A program made the translations under genes and the position numbers. A stretch of DNA of 64,000 nucleotides, taken from assembly GCF_000424105.1 (NCBI RefSeq), contig NZ_AUJG01000013.1, positions 21,958 to 85,957 on the forward strand, read 5' to 3'. How positions within the stretch are numbered: position 1 is the stretch's first letter; every line of letters starts with the position of its first letter. Of this stretch, positions 33,968 to 43,423 are shown piece after piece. The DNA is from Lachnospira multipara ATCC 19207 (lineage in GTDB: Bacteria; Bacillota; Clostridia; Lachnospirales; Lachnospiraceae). A model generated the notes under the pieces. That model worked only from the letters and a program-made list of their open reading frames with translations, was not told the origin of the DNA and searched no databases.

Positions 33968-34405
33968 ATGATAAAGGTTTGTGGTAAATGTAATAGTATG
34001 TTTGAGGATTATTTTGATAAATATAATATGTGTCCTAATTGTAGAGAAGATGAAGAGAATTTACTAAGGCAGATAAAAGATTATTTATGGGATAATCCTG
34101 GAACTACAGAGAAGAAATTAAAAGAGCTTTTTGATGTTAGCCATAACCAGTTAATGGAATGGCTTAGAGAAGAGCGCTTAGAAATTACTCCGGATTCAGA
34201 TATCGTTCTTAGATGCGAGCGATGTGGAAGTATGATCTTTACAGGTAAATATTGTGAGGATTGTAATAATAAGATTAAGACTACTGTTAATGAAATTAAT
34301 AACAGTATGAACAAGGATAAAGAAGAAAAGAAGATAAGAGTGATGTCTATTAATAGAGCGAAGCTAAGAGAAAGTAAGATGCGCTTTATGAAGTCTGATA
34401 AATAG
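33968..34405 (+). CDS. Zinc-ribbon protein related to flagellar-operon protein YvyF
   Basis: A 145-residue protein with an N-terminal zinc ribbon (CGKC...CPNC), a central helix-turn-helix-like segment (DNPGTTEKKLKELFDVSHNQLMEWLREERLEI), and a second zinc ribbon (CERCGSM...YCEDC) before a basic tail. This order is that of the YvyF/TIGR03826 family found in flagellar operons of Firmicutes, where it affects FlgM and motility. No other flagellar gene is adjacent here, although cheR, a PilZ gene and a sigma-28-like promoter occur in the window. The ATG at 33968 is used; a TTG at 33953 overlaps the ribosome binding site. Confidence 0.75.
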   Translation: MIKVCGKCNSMFEDYFDKYNMCPNCREDEENLLRQIKDYLWDNPGTTEKKLKELFDVSHNQLMEWLREERLEITPDSDIVLRCERCGSMIFTGKYCEDCNNKIKTTVNEINNSMNKDKEEKKIRVMSINRAKLRESKMRFMKSDK

Positions 34406-34476
34406 ATGGATTAGTAATTGATAAAAAGTCTTTTAAATCAGACGTTATTGATAAAACTAAATAAACTGACAAAATT

Positions 34477-34504
34477 AAAGGAGCCTTTAAGGCTCCTTTT
34501 AGTT
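34477..34504. terminator. Bidirectional terminator
   Basis: AAAGGAGCC (34477-34485) and GGCTCCTTT (34491-34499) with loop TTTAA, T run on the plus side and AAAA tract on the other. It serves the YvyF-like gene and the convergent NSS transporter gene. Confidence 0.9.
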
Positions 34505-34539
34505 TTCCTTCTTGAAAGGTAATATTTTATAACGAAGAT

Positions 34540-35892
34540 TTATACTAAGCCCTGAATAATAATTATAATAATTAGTATTGGTAGTACAAATCTAAAATAA
34601 TACTTTGTCCATTTTGGAATTTTAATTCCCTTACCTGTATTGGCTTCTTCAAGGTAGTTATTAAAGCCCCAACCCCATTTTGTAACACAAAAGATTAGGA
34701 TTATAAGGGCGCCTATTGGAAGAATAAGGTTACTTACTAAGAAATCTTCACTATCAAGGATTCCCATGCCTTTAATTAGCGATACATTTTTTAAAAGGCT
34801 AAAGGAAAGGGCACATGGAATTGAAGTTACTAGTAAAATGATTAAATGAATTACTGAGGACTTAGTTCTTGAAATATTAAGGTTTTCCATGCCTGAGGCG
34901 ATTAGATTTTCAAAAACAGCAATTACAGTTGAAAGGGATGCAAAGGTCATAAATATAAAGAATAAACTTCCCCAAATTCTGCCATAAGGCATATTAATAA
35001 ATACCTTAGGTAGAGTAATAAAGATTAGGGATGGACCTGCAGTTGTTTCAACATTATATGAAAAGCATGCTGGGAAAATGATAAGACCTGACATAATGGC
35101 TACAAAGGTATCAAGGATACTAATACGTAGGGCTTCACCAGCAAGACCATGATCTTTACTCATATAGCTACCAAAAATTTCCATTGAGGCAGCTCCTATT
35201 GAAAGGGTGAAAAAGCTCTGATTCATGGCAGCAGTAATCACTTTTCCAAGTCCCACTGTCTTTACATTTTCAATATTAGGAAGAAGGTAAAAACTAAGGC
35301 CCTCCTTAGCGTTAGTTAATGTTAAGCTATGAATTGCTAAAATGATAATAAGACCGATAAGGCATAACATCATTACTTTAGTGATCTTCTCAATACCGTT
35401 TTGTAAACCAAAGCTACAAACTATAATACCAACTATTACTGAAATCCCCATGAAGGTAAGCATCTGTGTTGGGCTATTTAGCATAGTATTAAATACATTT
35501 TCAACACCATCATTAGTTACCTTTGCAAACTGACCTGTGGCAAATTTAAAGGCATAGTTTAACATCCAACCTGATACTGTTGTGTAATACATCATAAGAA
35601 GTAAGCAGCCAAGCATGCAAATGTAGCCATGAATATGCCACTTTGACTTCTTAGGTTCTAGGGATTTGTAAGCCTTAATAACACCTTTTCTACTAGCTCG
35701 ACCCATAGCTAGTTCCATAGATAATATAGGCGCACCCATAATAAATAAAAATAAGAGGTAAAATAAAACAAAAATACCTCCGCCGTTTTGGCCAGCAACG
35801 TATGGGAATTTCCAGACATTACCAATGCCAATTGCACATCCTGCACTTACTAAGATGAAGCCAAGACGTGTACCAAAATTTTCTCTCTCCAT
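34540..35892 (-). CDS. Sodium-dependent amino acid transporter (NSS/SNF family)
   Basis: A 450-residue LeuT-fold Na+ symporter. The first helix motif GFILVSAGCAIGIGNVWKFPYVAGQNGGG contains the unwound substrate and sodium site (AGCAIGIGNVWKFPY), typical of bacterial NSS. About 11-12 spans, ending in a strongly hydrophobic LPILIIIIIIQGLV. Relatives carry tryptophan, tyrosine, branched amino acids or proline; the substrate cannot be read. It would use the Na+ gradient made by Rnf or the decarboxylase. Transcribed alone on the minus strand. Confidence 0.92.
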   Translation of the reverse strand: MERENFGTRLGFILVSAGCAIGIGNVWKFPYVAGQNGGGIFVLFYLLFLFIMGAPILSMELAMGRASRKGVIKAYKSLEPKKSKWHIHGYICMLGCLLLMMYYTTVSGWMLNYAFKFATGQFAKVTNDGVENVFNTMLNSPTQMLTFMGISVIVGIIVCSFGLQNGIEKITKVMMLCLIGLIIILAIHSLTLTNAKEGLSFYLLPNIENVKTVGLGKVITAAMNQSFFTLSIGAASMEIFGSYMSKDHGLAGEALRISILDTFVAIMSGLIIFPACFSYNVETTAGPSLIFITLPKVFINMPYGRIWGSLFFIFMTFASLSTVIAVFENLIASGMENLNISRTKSSVIHLIILLVTSIPCALSFSLLKNVSLIKGMGILDSEDFLVSNLILPIGALIILIFCVTKWGWGFNNYLEEANTGKGIKIPKWTKYYFRFVLPILIIIIIIQGLV

Positions 35893-36108
35893 AAAATACT
35901 CCCGGAATTCTTTTTTACTTTAACGCTTTAAACCGCGATATCTCCATATTATAACAGAAATTAATTTAATTTCCATAATAGATTGAGTTCAATTTTTTCT
36001 TTTGGTAAAGGATTGTTTTAATCATGTTTGTAGTTTAAAATGAAAAGGATGTAAGAATCATGATATAATTTAGAATTCTTGATTAACTTTAATAAAAGGA
36101 ATTTTGAT

Positions 36109-37386
36109 ATGAGTAATGTAATAGTAATTGGTGGCGGGGCAGCAGGTATGATGACTGCCATTACAGCCGCTAGATATGGATTAGATGTAACCTTAATCGA
36201 GAAGAATGAGAAATTAGGAAAGAAGGTCTTTATTACTGGTAAGGGCAGATGTAATGTGACTAATGCCGGGGATGAGGACGATATAAGAAATGCTATAGTT
36301 TCTAATGAGAAATTTATGTATAGCAGTCTTGCGGCCTTTTCTAATTACGATATGATGGGCTTTTTAGATGAGCTTGGCCTAAAGATTAAGGTGGAAAGAG
36401 GCAATAGAGTTTTCCCAGAATCTGACCACTCTTCAGATGTTATTAGGGTTTTGGAAAATGAATTGAAGCACCTTTCAGTTAAGATTATGTTAAATTGCCA
36501 AGTCCTTGAAATATTAACTAATGGACTAGGAGACAAAGAGGAAAACTTTAATAGTAAGGTTTCAGCTGTAAAGCTTAAGCACATTAATAATGACAAGGAA
36601 GAAACTATTTATGCCGACAGAATTGTAGTTGCCACAGGTGGTATTTCCTATCCACAGACAGGTTCTACAGGTGATGGCTATAAGTGGGCAAGAGAGTTTG
36701 GCATTGATGTAACTAACCTTTATCCTGCCTTAGTGCCTATTCAGGTAAAGGAAGACTTTATTAATAGATTAATGGGGCTTAGCTTAAAAAATGTTACAGC
36801 TAGCGTATATGACGGTAAAAAAGAGCTTTATTCCGACTTTGGAGAAATGCTTTTTACTCACTTTGGTGTAAGTGGTCCGATTATTCTTTCAGCAAGTAGT
36901 AAGATTGCTAAGATTTTAAAGGATAAGCATCTAGACCTTTATATTGATTTAAAGCCTGCGCTTTCTAATGAGCAGCTAGATGAGAGAATCTTAAGGGATT
37001 TTGACGACTTAAAGAATAAGGCCTTTAAGAATTCACTAGATAAGCTACTTCCAAAGAAGATTATTCCTATAATCATTGAGATGACAGGCATTGATCCAAA
37101 CAAGAAGGTCAATGAGATAAAGAGAGAGGAAAGACTAAGACTTGTTGAGGTTTTAAAGAATTTCCACTTAACTCTAACAAATCTTAGAGGCTTTAATGAG
37201 GCAATTATTACTCAAGGGGGTATTAATTGTAAGGAGGTCAATCCAAAGACTCTAGAGTCTAAGAAGGTTTCAGGACTTTATTTTGTAGGTGAGGTTATGG
37301 ATGTAGACGCCCTAACAGGTGGTTTTAATTTACAGATGGCTTGGTCAATGGGCTATGCTTGTGGTTCACATATGTTAGAGCAATAA
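36109..37386 (+). CDS. HI0933/BaiN-family FAD-dependent oxidoreductase
   Basis: A 425-residue flavoprotein of the HI0933 family. The FAD-binding motif is VIVIGGGAAGMMTAI at the start, followed by KKVFITGKGRCNVTN, which is strongly conserved in this family, and a C-terminal GLYFVGEVMDVDALTGGFNLQMAWSMG FAD contact. Some relatives (BaiN) act in bile acid reduction, but most are uncharacterised housekeeping proteins. The start at 36109 has an AAAGGA site upstream; a TTG at 36079 is unlikely. A TATAAT at 36064-36069 may be its promoter. First gene of a cmk-ispH-rpsA operon. Confidence 0.87.
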   Translation: MSNVIVIGGGAAGMMTAITAARYGLDVTLIEKNEKLGKKVFITGKGRCNVTNAGDEDDIRNAIVSNEKFMYSSLAAFSNYDMMGFLDELGLKIKVERGNRVFPESDHSSDVIRVLENELKHLSVKIMLNCQVLEILTNGLGDKEENFNSKVSAVKLKHINNDKEETIYADRIVVATGGISYPQTGSTGDGYKWAREFGIDVTNLYPALVPIQVKEDFINRLMGLSLKNVTASVYDGKKELYSDFGEMLFTHFGVSGPIILSASSKIAKILKDKHLDLYIDLKPALSNEQLDERILRDFDDLKNKAFKNSLDKLLPKKIIPIIIEMTGIDPNKKVNEIKREERLRLVEVLKNFHLTLTNLRGFNEAIITQGGINCKEVNPKTLESKKVSGLYFVGEVMDVDALTGGFNLQMAWSMGYACGSHMLEQ

Positions 37387-37406
37387 ATAAGTAAAAGGGA
37401 GATAAT

Positions 37407-38078
37407 ATGACTAATTCAATAGCAATAGATGGACCTGCAGGAGCAGGAAAAAGTACAATAGCAAAGCTTTTAGCAAAGGAGCTATCATACATTTACGTGG
37501 ATACAGGCGCTATGTATAGAGCTATGGCTATTTATTTTAACGAGAATAAGGTAGATCCTGATGATGAGGCAGCAGTTAGTAAGGCTTGTGAAAATGTAAA
37601 CATCGATATCGAGTACAAAGACGGAGTACAGCAGGTTATTTTAAATGGAACTAATGTGACACATTTACTTAGAGAAGAGGCTACAGGCAAGATGGCTTCA
37701 AAGACTTCTAAGTACAGTGCTGTTAGAACTAAGCTTGTGGACTTACAAAGAGAGCTTGCAAGAAAGAATGCGGTAATTATGGATGGCAGGGATATTGGTA
37801 GCGTAGTATTAACTGATGCATTTTTAAAGGTATTCCTAACTGCCACAAGCGATGCAAGAGCTAAGAGAAGATATGATGAATTAATTGCAAAGGGTGAGGA
37901 TGCTAACTTTGAGGTTATAAAAAAGGACATTGAAGAAAGAGACTATCAGGATTCTCACAGAGATATTTCTCCACTAAAGCAGGCAGAGGATGCAGTTTTA
38001 GTAGATAGCTCTAATATGACGATTGAAGAAGTGGTAGCTCATATTAAGAATTTAATTGACCAAAGAAAAGAAAAATAA
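37407..38078 (+). CDS. cmk: Cytidylate kinase
   Basis: Phosphorylates CMP and dCMP with ATP. The 223-residue product has the P-loop GPAGAGKST, the substrate segment YVDTGAMYRAMA, and the DGRDIGSVVL motif conserved in bacterial CMP kinases. It starts 20 bases after the flavoprotein gene with AAAGGGAG upstream, and is followed by ispH in the usual clostridial order. Confidence 0.95.
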   Translation: MTNSIAIDGPAGAGKSTIAKLLAKELSYIYVDTGAMYRAMAIYFNENKVDPDDEAAVSKACENVNIDIEYKDGVQQVILNGTNVTHLLREEATGKMASKTSKYSAVRTKLVDLQRELARKNAVIMDGRDIGSVVLTDAFLKVFLTATSDARAKRRYDELIAKGEDANFEVIKKDIEERDYQDSHRDISPLKQAEDAVLVDSSNMTIEEVVAHIKNLIDQRKEK

Positions 38079-38112
38079 ATTTAATCAGATTAGATTAAAG
38101 AAAGGATAAATT

Positions 38113-38976
38113 ATGGCTAAAATTATATTGGCAAAATCAGCAGGTTTTTGTTTTGGGGTTAAAAGAGCTGTAGATATGGTGTATAATCGTTTTGGCATGG
38201 AAAATGTTTATACCTATGGGCCAATTATACATAATGCTTGTGTAGTAGAAGATATAGAAAAAAATGGGGTTAAGGTAATTAAGGATGCTAGTGAAATAAT
38301 CAATCCAACTACAGCCACTATTATTACTAGATCTCATGGTATTTCTAAGAAAACTGAAGACGCTCTTAGAGCAACAAAAGCGGAAATTGTAGATGCAACT
38401 TGCCCTTTTGTTTTAAAGATACATAAAATTGTAAAGGAAGAAAGCGCTAAGGGATCTCAAATAGTTATTATTGGTAATGAGAATCACCCGGAAGTTGAGG
38501 GCATTAAAGGCTGGGCAACAGGTGAGGTTTTCATTGTGGATACTAAGGAAAAAGCTGAAAATATTAAGCTAGACCCTAGTAGAAATGTAGTTATAGTATC
38601 ACAAACGACTTTTAATTATAAGAAATTTCAAGAATTAGTTGAAATTTTAAGTAAAAAAGGTTACAATATTTCTATTCGTAATACGATTTGTAATGCTACT
38701 GAGGAACGTCAGACCGAGGCTAGACAAATCGCTAGCCAAGTAGATTCGATGATTGTCATCGGAGACAGCAGCAGTTCCAATACACGTAAACTGTATGAGA
38801 TTTGTTTGAACGAATGTCCAAATACGTTCTATATCCAAACAATAAATGATCTTGAGCTTAGTAAGCTTAGTTCGTCAGACTACATAGGTATTACAGCAGG
38901 GGCTTCGACCCCACAGAATATCATCGAGGAGGTTTATACTAATGTCAGAACAGAGTTTTGCAGAGATGTTAGATAA
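38113..38976 (+). CDS. ispH: 4-hydroxy-3-methylbut-2-enyl diphosphate reductase
   Basis: Last enzyme of the MEP isoprenoid pathway, an iron-sulfur reductase making IPP and DMAPP. The three cluster cysteines are visible in AGFCFGVKRAV, DATCPFVLK and NTICNATEERQ, with SHGI and HPEV histidine motifs. Length 287 residues. In many Clostridia IspH is fused to ribosomal protein S1; here its last 35 bases overlap the rpsA start in another frame, so the two are separate but tightly linked. Confidence 0.95.
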   Translation: MAKIILAKSAGFCFGVKRAVDMVYNRFGMENVYTYGPIIHNACVVEDIEKNGVKVIKDASEIINPTTATIITRSHGISKKTEDALRATKAEIVDATCPFVLKIHKIVKEESAKGSQIVIIGNENHPEVEGIKGWATGEVFIVDTKEKAENIKLDPSRNVVIVSQTTFNYKKFQELVEILSKKGYNISIRNTICNATEERQTEARQIASQVDSMIVIGDSSSSNTRKLYEICLNECPNTFYIQTINDLELSKLSSSDYIGITAGASTPQNIIEEVYTNVRTEFCRDVR

Positions 38977-40024
38977 TTCAGAATGGAAAGAAATTCATAC
39001 AGGAGAGGTTGTTGAAGGTACTGTAATTGACGTTAAGGAAGACCAGATCATTCTTAACATCGGCTATAAGGCAGATGGTATTATTACACGTAATGAATAC
39101 ACATCAACACCTGGTATGGATTTAAGAGAAGCAGTTAAGGTAGGCGATCCTTTAACAGTTAAGGTTTTAAAGACAAATGATGGAGAAGGTCAGGTCCTTC
39201 TTACATATAGAAAGCTTGTTGCTGATAACGGCAATAAGACATTAGAAGATAGCTTTAACAATCACACAGAAATCACAGGAACAGCTAAGTCAATTAAGGG
39301 TGGTTTAGAAGTAATTGTTGAAGAGTCAAGAGTATTTATTCCAGCTTCACTTGTATCTGATTCATTCGTAAAGGATTTATCAGTATTTAACGGTAAGGAA
39401 ATTACATTTGTTGTAACAGAATATGATCCAAAGAATCGTAAGATCATTGGTGATGCTAAGCAGATTATCCTTGCTAAGAAGGCAGAAGCTTCAAAGGCTT
39501 TACTTGCTAAGATTAAGGAAGGCGATACAATCGAAGGTACAGTTAAGAATGTAACAGACTTCGGTGCATTCATCGATTTAGGTGGTGTTGATGGTCTTCT
39601 TCATATTTCAGAAATGTCTTGGGGTAGAACAGAGAATCCTAAGAAGTTATATAAGGTTGGAGATTCAGTAAAGGCATTCATCAAGGAAATCAATGGTGAG
39701 AAGATTGCTCTTTCTGTTAAGTATCCAGATGCTAACCCATGGAACGGCGCTGATGTTAAGTATGCTATCGGCAACGTTGTAAAGGGTAAGGTAGCTAGAA
39801 TGACAGACTTTGGTGCTTTCATTCAGTTAGAAGACGGTATTGATGCACTTCTTCATGTTTCACAGATTTCTAAGGAACACGTTAACAAGCCATCAGATGT
39901 ATTATCAATTGGCCAGGAAGTAGAAGCTAAGGTTGTAGATTTCAATGATGCTGACAAGAAGATCTCTCTTTCAGTTAAGGCATTATCAGAAGATAACAAC
40001 GAAGAAACAGTTGATGCTGAATAA
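38942..40024 (+). CDS. rpsA: Ribosomal protein S1 (four S1 domains)
   Basis: A 360-residue RNA-binding protein with four S1 OB-fold repeats, near residues 18-80, 98-165, 185-250 and 268-340. The last two are the best conserved (EGTVKNVTDFGAFIDLGGVDGLLH and KGKVARMTDFGAFIQLEDGIDALLH). It helps mRNA engage the 30S subunit. An AGGAGG site (38927-38932) lies 9 bases before the ATG, inside ispH, so translation starts independently. The frame differs from ispH by one base. Confidence 0.93.
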   Translation: MSEQSFAEMLDNSEWKEIHTGEVVEGTVIDVKEDQIILNIGYKADGIITRNEYTSTPGMDLREAVKVGDPLTVKVLKTNDGEGQVLLTYRKLVADNGNKTLEDSFNNHTEITGTAKSIKGGLEVIVEESRVFIPASLVSDSFVKDLSVFNGKEITFVVTEYDPKNRKIIGDAKQIILAKKAEASKALLAKIKEGDTIEGTVKNVTDFGAFIDLGGVDGLLHISEMSWGRTENPKKLYKVGDSVKAFIKEINGEKIALSVKYPDANPWNGADVKYAIGNVVKGKVARMTDFGAFIQLEDGIDALLHVSQISKEHVNKPSDVLSIGQEVEAKVVDFNDADKKISLSVKALSEDNNEETVDAE

Positions 40025-40064
40025 TGTTTCAATTGCATAGCAATTGATATCAATCTAATAATAA

Positions 40065-40104
40065 AACGCAGATTTTGATTAATTTCAAAATCTGCGTTAT
40101 TTTT
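40065..40104. terminator. Bidirectional terminator after rpsA
   Basis: AACGCAGATTTTGA (40065-40078) and TCAAAATCTGCGTT (40085-40098) form a perfect 14-bp stem with a 6-base loop and ATTTTTT. A short CAATTGC/GCAATTG palindrome at 40030-40046 precedes it. It also suits the convergent S4 protein gene. Confidence 0.93.
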
Positions 40105-40109
40105 TGCTC

Positions 40110-40868
40110 TTAAATATATTTTTCTAAATGCACATAAACCCTGCCGCTTTTGGTTTCTTTACCGTTCCCAAGGAAATTAAACTTTCCTATGCCTCTAATT
40201 ACAAGGATGTCTTTATCCTTTAGCTTATAGCTTACATTTTCATTTAGAAGGCCATTTACATAGATTTTCTTTGAAAGGAATAAATCCTTTACCTTGCTTC
40301 TAGAAAGCTTTGTAATGGAAGATACGACGGCATCTAGACGGGCTGAGGCAGCAATAAGTTCTAGCTCTTCCTTTTTACTTTCTATTCCTTCTAAATTGGC
40401 ATCCTCTATAATTTCAAGCTTAACATTGGTGTGTCTAACCTTATCTAGATTATCGATAATAAAATCGCTTATATGATCTAGGCAAAATAGATAAGCATCT
40501 AAATCCTTTATAACGATGTCCCCTAGCAATTCCCTTTTAATTCCAAGATTCATAAGGGCTCCTAGATAGTCCCTGTGATTTAGTTTTTCAGAAAACTTTG
40601 GAGTAAGGGGTGAAATCTTTATTAGCTTTATTGGAAAATCTAGACTATAGCCTAAGTTTTCCTCACTTCCAAAGCGAATTATATTTCGCTCACTAGATTC
40701 ATAACCACCAAAGCATTTTGACTCTATAAAGTTTAGCTCCTTTGATAGGCTATGATAAATGCTAAGCTCTGCAAGACTAAGGAAATTAGTGAAGGCAAAG
40801 CTATTAGTTTTATAAGCCTGGTTGGCTGTATCTATAATTTTTCTTTTAATTAATTCTTCTTCATTCAT
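40110..40868 (-). CDS. YlmH-family S4-domain RNA-binding protein
   Basis: A 252-residue protein. Residues 1-170 resemble the YlmH N-terminal region (FTNFLSLAELSIYHS, GGYESSERNIIRFG, DYLGALMNLGIKRELLGDIVI). The C-terminal S4 domain is marked by RLDAVVSSITKLSRSKVKDLFLSKKIYVNG. YlmH acts in ribosome quality control or translation and is usually in a division cluster; here it stands alone. The gene is convergent with rpsA. Confidence 0.88.
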   Translation of the reverse strand: MNEEELIKRKIIDTANQAYKTNSFAFTNFLSLAELSIYHSLSKELNFIESKCFGGYESSERNIIRFGSEENLGYSLDFPIKLIKISPLTPKFSEKLNHRDYLGALMNLGIKRELLGDIVIKDLDAYLFCLDHISDFIIDNLDKVRHTNVKLEIIEDANLEGIESKKEELELIAASARLDAVVSSITKLSRSKVKDLFLSKKIYVNGLLNENVSYKLKDKDILVIRGIGKFNFLGNGKETKSGRVYVHLEKYI

Positions 40869-41026
40869 AAAAATACCTCAAGTTTAAATAAGTTCCTAGT
40901 CTTAACTAATTATATACTATGATGACATTTTTATAAATAAAAACTATCAATGACGACATATGAGAGGATAGTCGATATTATACAAACTCCACCAATTTGT
41001 ATAAAAAATTGCAATTATTATATTTC

Positions 41027-41055
41027 TTGTTTATAAAGTCCATTCATGCTATAAT
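41027..41055 (+). promoter_or_regulatory. Promoter of cheR
   Basis: TTGTTT (41027-41032) and TATAAT (41050-41055) with 17-base spacing. Confidence 0.65.
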
Positions 41056-41117
41056 ATCTATATAAACTTTTTATACAATATGTGATTGTTCGTGACCAAT
41101 CGCAGGAAAGAGGCAAC

Positions 41118-41897
41118 ATGATTAAAGATTACGAAGATTTCAAGAAGTTTGTATTCCAGACAACTTCAATTGATCTTAATGCCTACAAAGAGAGGCAGAT
41201 GAAGAGACGTATTGATACTTTAATTTCCCGTAATAAGTTCCCGGATTATGAGACTTATTCTAAAGCCCTAAAGACAGACAAGGAAAAGTTAGATGAGTTT
41301 GTAAACTATCTAACTATTAATGTGTCGGAATTTTATAGAAATCCTAATTTATGGAGGACGCTTGAAACACAGATTTTACCAGATTTAATTAGCAAGTTTG
41401 GTCAGAATCTAAAGATCTGGTCAGCAGCTTGTTCTACAGGTGATGAGCCATATTCTTTAGCTATGGTTATGGCAAAGCTTGTGCCAATAAATAAGGTTAA
41501 AATCTATGCCACAGACATTGATTCTCAGGTCTTAGAAAAGGCCCAGGATGGCGTTTATGGAGCAAATTCTCTATCAGGACTTCCAAAGGAATACAAGGAC
41601 AAGTATTTTGAAAAGATGGGTGATAGATACTTTAAGATTTCAGATGAAATCAAGAAGTGCGTAGATTTTAAGAAGGCAAATCTTTTAAAGGATAGTTATC
41701 CTTCAAATTGCCATTTAATCGTTTGCAGAAACGTAATGATTTACTTTACAGAAGAGGCTAAGGATGAAATCTATAGAAAGTTTAACAGGTCCCTTGTAAA
41801 GGATGGCTGCCTCTTTGTTGGAAACACTGAGCAGATCATAAATCATAAGGAATTAGGCTATGATTTTGACGAGCTCTTCTTCTATAGAAAAGTCTAA
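41118..41897 (+). CDS. cheR: Chemotaxis protein methyltransferase CheR
   Basis: Methylates glutamate side chains of chemoreceptors using S-adenosylmethionine. The 259-residue product has the N-terminal helical CheR domain (YKERQMKRRIDTLISRNKF) and the SAM-binding domain (IWSAACSTGDEPYSLAM, KIYATDIDSQVLEKAQDGVY, LIVCRNVMIYFTEEAKDEIY). The ATG at 41118 with GGAAAGAGG upstream is preferred over an in-frame GTG at 41082. No cheB or cheA is adjacent. Confidence 0.94.
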   Translation: MIKDYEDFKKFVFQTTSIDLNAYKERQMKRRIDTLISRNKFPDYETYSKALKTDKEKLDEFVNYLTINVSEFYRNPNLWRTLETQILPDLISKFGQNLKIWSAACSTGDEPYSLAMVMAKLVPINKVKIYATDIDSQVLEKAQDGVYGANSLSGLPKEYKDKYFEKMGDRYFKISDEIKKCVDFKKANLLKDSYPSNCHLIVCRNVMIYFTEEAKDEIYRKFNRSLVKDGCLFVGNTEQIINHKELGYDFDELFFYRKV

Positions 41898-41948
41898 GAC
41901 CTAAAGCCTTAAACTTTTCTTTTGGGAAAGGGAAAACTAGCACTTAAA

Positions 41949-43115
41949 CTAATATGAATTAGCGGCGTACTTAATTAATACACTTAGGTATGCCGCTTTT
42001 TTTATTGTCTCCATATCCTTTAATTCCATAAAAAGGTCATTTTTTTCAAAACTCTCTTTGAAAATGTTTATCTCCTCAAATTCCTCAAAGACCGGAATAA
42101 ATCTTGAAGTATGACAGATATAACAATTCTCCTTTGTCGCTTTTATTCTAAACTCTTTATCAATATAGTTGGCCACAGATTTATGTATTGCCTTATTCTC
42201 ATTTGGTATAAAGAAGTAGTCTTTATAGTTTTTATAAAAATGCTTCAACTCCGTCTTAATTACTTTTATCTTTATAGATACATTTTCCTTAGTTACATTT
42301 AAAGAAAAGTAGTCAGAGTTAAAATTAAAATCCTTAGCTAGTGGGGCGAGAAGCTTAAAAGAAAGATTAATTTCTGATTGTAAGTCCTTTTCCTCTAGAA
42401 GAAAGTCTAACTTAGCCTCTTTATTTATTTCGCTATTAAGTAGATTCTCTAGATAGACCTTATTGTTAGCTATAAATTCAAGCTGGCTTAGGGCAGTAGT
42501 AGGTAATATATGAAGCATGCCCATTAAATCATCGTGATTGTGTAAAAGGATTAACTCTCTTTTTTCTTCCTCTTTAAAGGCAATGAAGTCCTTAAAGAGC
42601 TTAATAAGCTCCTTACCGCTAAATTTGTCCTTTCTTTCATAGCCTAGATACTTTTCCACGTCTTTTTGCTTGTGACTTTCAAGGGGAAGTTTATTTTTAT
42701 AGGCTCTAATAATTTTAAAAAGATCCATAGATTCATAAGAGTTTTCCTGTAAGAATTCCTTCTCAATTGGTAATTCGTGAAATTTCGCCCTCTTTTTTAG
42801 GAAAGGAATGTCAAAACTGTCCCCGTTATAGTGTACTAAATTTAGTACATTTACCCCGGATAATACCTTATTAAAGGTTAAAATTAGGGCAATTTCATCC
42901 TCAGCCTTCTCACAAAATAGCTGATTTAATTCCCAGTTTTTACCATTGAATTTGATGTAACCTAGGAGATAAATCATGGAATTTCTAGCGGAAAGACCAG
43001 TGGTTTCTATATCGAAAAACACAGTATTTGTGCGACTTTTATTAAATATTGTTAAAAAATTATCTATACTCTTTAAAAGATTTGTATCAACGATTTGTTT
43101 GTTTACAGTATACAA
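41949..43115 (-). CDS. YprB-like DEDD exonuclease/RNase H-like protein
   Basis: A 388-residue protein with an N-terminal DEDD-type nuclease domain: motif I FFDIETTGLSARNSMIYLLGY, motif II LVHYNGDSFDIPFLKKR and motif III LLHNHDDLMGM. It belongs to the RNase_H_2/YprB group. The C-terminal half has no clear motif except a C..C pair (NCYICHT). The start is TTG at 43115, supported by GGGAGG 7 bases upstream and no better ATG. Substrate (DNA or RNA) unknown. Confidence 0.82.
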   Translation of the reverse strand: MYTVNKQIVDTNLLKSIDNFLTIFNKSRTNTVFFDIETTGLSARNSMIYLLGYIKFNGKNWELNQLFCEKAEDEIALILTFNKVLSGVNVLNLVHYNGDSFDIPFLKKRAKFHELPIEKEFLQENSYESMDLFKIIRAYKNKLPLESHKQKDVEKYLGYERKDKFSGKELIKLFKDFIAFKEEEKRELILLHNHDDLMGMLHILPTTALSQLEFIANNKVYLENLLNSEINKEAKLDFLLEEKDLQSEINLSFKLLAPLAKDFNFNSDYFSLNVTKENVSIKIKVIKTELKHFYKNYKDYFFIPNENKAIHKSVANYIDKEFRIKATKENCYICHTSRFIPVFEEFEEINIFKESFEKNDLFMELKDMETIKKAAYLSVLIKYAANSY

Positions 43116-43423
43116 TTTGTTGCCTCCCTTGATATAAATTTCACAAAAAACACTGTTAAGAAAATATCATTCTTTGTCTATTATATACGAAAATATATGC
43201 AAAAAAAAGTAGATTTATTTTTCTTAATGATATAAAATAATCAAGTAAAGAGATTTTAGTTAAAATTTATCATTAAGCTTTAATGGTAAGTGCTCAAAAT
43301 CTAACTCACCAAAAGTTCTAATTTTTTAGGCCTTTTAGTGAGTTATTTTTCGTTTAAGGACTTTGTTTGATTTATAACAAACACTTTAGGCATGAGCAAT
43401 TTTAAAAAAAAGGAGAGAAATCA
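43116..43423 (+). promoter_or_regulatory. Leader region of the rnf operon
   Basis: A gap of 308 bases divides the divergent nuclease gene from rnfC. It contains a long hairpin, AACTCACCAAAAG (43303-43315) with CTTTTAGTGAGTT (43332-43344), one A-C mismatch inside, then ATTTTT, which has the form of a terminator. A TTTGTT/AACAAA inverted repeat (about 43366-43385) stands further down. No gene ends nearby on this strand, so the hairpin may be an attenuator in the rnf leader. A promoter was not pinned down. Confidence 0.45.
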
